Shown in pieces: positions 5,148 through 6,143 of a stretch of 6,143 bases of DNA; within the stretch, counting starts at the first letter, position 1, and each line of letters opens with the position of its first letter. Origin of the DNA: Bacteroidota bacterium (GTDB lineage: Bacteria > Bacteroidota > Bacteroidia > Cytophagales > Cyclobacteriaceae); the NCBI GenBank assembly GCA_023417785.1, contig JAEZEH010000006.1, forward strand, positions 1-6,143. The letters run 5' to 3'. The translations under genes were made by a program, and so were the position numbers. A model generated the notes under the pieces. It searched no databases. It was not told the origin of the DNA and saw only the letters and a list, made by a program, of their open reading frames with translations.

Positions 5148-6143
5148 TCAAAACGACAGCGTCAACTCATTATACCCCTCAGGTGTTTTCCTGACGTCGA
5201 CCTTGCCACCGATCTTTTTGGCCGCAGTCTTAACGAAGTAAAGGTCCTGTTTTTCGGTCTCAGTGTCTTGTGTTTCAAATTCCGATCCCTGAAAAATATT
5301 GTAGATGTCGGAAGTGGCGAAGTCGCTAACTGTTGCCCTGTTGTCTACCACGCGAACGTTAACGCGGCCATTACTGGAAGGCGTGACATTGATTTCAATG
5401 AAGTGTTCTCTATCCAGGGACCGGTCGCAAAACTTCAGGGCGTTATCGATGGTGTTTTCAAGAAGAATGCTCATCAGCTCCTTGTCGGTATTAACAAGTG
5501 CGTCGTGACTTATATTTTTTCTCACCACGAGGTTTTCCGGCAAACCCTTTTTCATCTGAATGGAAATGACCTGGTCTACCAGAGTGTGCAGGTCAATTTC
5601 TGTCAGGTTTGGTTTGGAGTGGTTGATCTTGTTGAGTACAAGCAATCGTTTCAAAATAGAATTCAGCAGCTCTGTCGTCTTACTGATCTTTTGCAGATAA
5701 AGCAACGAAGCCTGGTCCTTGATATCCATCAGGGCAACGTGACAAATTCCTCGCAGTGAAGCCAAAGGCGCGCGAATATCTTCTGCACTTTTCAGAATAA
5801 ATGTATCGAGTTCATCATTCATCTGTTTCAGTGTAAGGTTGACCATTTTCAATTCTTCGGTTTTCTTTTCGACCATTCGGTCCAGTTCTTTGTTGCGGAT
5901 TCCGAGTTTCCTGTTCTGGTCAAAGATAAGATCCTGGGCCGAAGATAGTTTTTTGTTCACCCCTTTGAGTGCCCGGTACGCGAGAAGAAGTACCACAACC
6001 AACAATGCAGAAAGTACAGCAATGATCAGTGCCGCGGTATACAGTCGCTTTTGCTGAGCGATCGTCATCTCGTTAGCTTTAATCGTGGCGAGGTTGACAC
6101 GTTGTTCATAGTCGGCGCGGCTTCTGGCCAGACTTTGCATTAC
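5148..6143 (-). CDS. Membrane histidine-kinase-like protein with degenerate catalytic boxes, C-terminal part
   Basis: The frame is open to the window edge (base 6143 encodes a further Val codon before the first Met), so the N-terminus is probably missing. Numbering from the Met at 6140, a charged helix (1-32) leads into one membrane segment (about 34-55), a coiled coil (about 60-112), a dimerisation region like HisKA (about 110-172) and an ATPase-like domain (about 215-330). The usual ASHDLRGPL motif reads SAEDIRAPL, putting Glu120 where the phosphoacceptor His should be. The N box is kept (Asn229 and Asn233 in ENTIDNALKF), but DNGxG has become DNRAT (266-270), and the G2 box reads KQDLYFVK (297-304) with no glycines. 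The rest aligns well and the frame is unbroken, so this is probably a maintained pseudokinase rather than decay. Bacteroidota kinases of this layout often carry TPR sensor repeats before the membrane segment; here that is inferred. Confidence 0.85.
   Translation of the reverse strand, partial: VMQSLARSRADYEQRVNLATIKANEMTIAQQKRLYTAALIIAVLSALLVVVLLLAYRALKGVNKKLSSAQDLIFDQNRKLGIRNKELDRMVEKKTEELKMVNLTLKQMNDELDTFILKSAEDIRAPLASLRGICHVALMDIKDQASLLYLQKISKTTELLNSILKRLLVLNKINHSKPNLTEIDLHTLVDQVISIQMKKGLPENLVVRKNISHDALVNTDKELMSILLENTIDNALKFCDRSLDREHFIEINVTPSSNGRVNVRVVDNRATVSDFATSDIYNIFQGSEFETQDTETEKQDLYFVKTAAKKIGGKVDVRKTPEGYNELTLSF

Overview
The window looks like chromosomal DNA of a member of the Bacteroidota, most likely a Cytophagales- or Chitinophaga-like soil or water bacterium. 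This rests on Rcp1/CheY-like single-domain response regulators, a multi-PAS soluble histidine kinase, a membrane-anchored kinase-like protein of the type that often follows a TPR sensor, starts without Shine-Dalgarno sequences, and one promoter candidate of the Bacteroidetes type. No RNA gene, transposase or CRISPR array is visible. All six supported genes lie on the minus strand, so transcription runs from high to low coordinates.

From 6143 down to 5148 is the C-terminal part of a membrane histidine-kinase-like protein cut by the window edge. It keeps the fold, but the phosphoacceptor His is a Glu and the Gly residues of both ATP-binding G boxes are gone, so it reads as a pseudokinase. A 207-base gap (5147-4941) carries a heptamer array and a hairpin. 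Next come a single-domain response regulator (4940-4467) and, overlapping it by 13 bases, a soluble kinase with three tandem PAS domains and intact catalytic boxes (4479-2422). A 699-base gap (2421-1723) has no credible gene and is filled with short repeats: a 28-bp tandem duplication, two related hairpins, a 17-bp inverted repeat with about 90 bases between its arms, and a second heptamer array. A promoter candidate then leads into a second response regulator (1722-1324). Its stop codon overlaps the start of an acyl-CoA-dehydrogenase-family protein (1324-140), which is followed after six bases by an unidentified gene leaving the window (133-1).

A plausible reading is one active PAS kinase, its translationally coupled regulator, and a paralogous regulator that heads a small metabolic operon. 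The degenerate kinase-like protein upstream may sense without signalling by autophosphorylation. The acyl-CoA-dehydrogenase-like enzyme also lacks the usual catalytic Glu, so two of the six genes encode members of enzyme families with atypical active sites. Links between the modules are inferred from gene order only.
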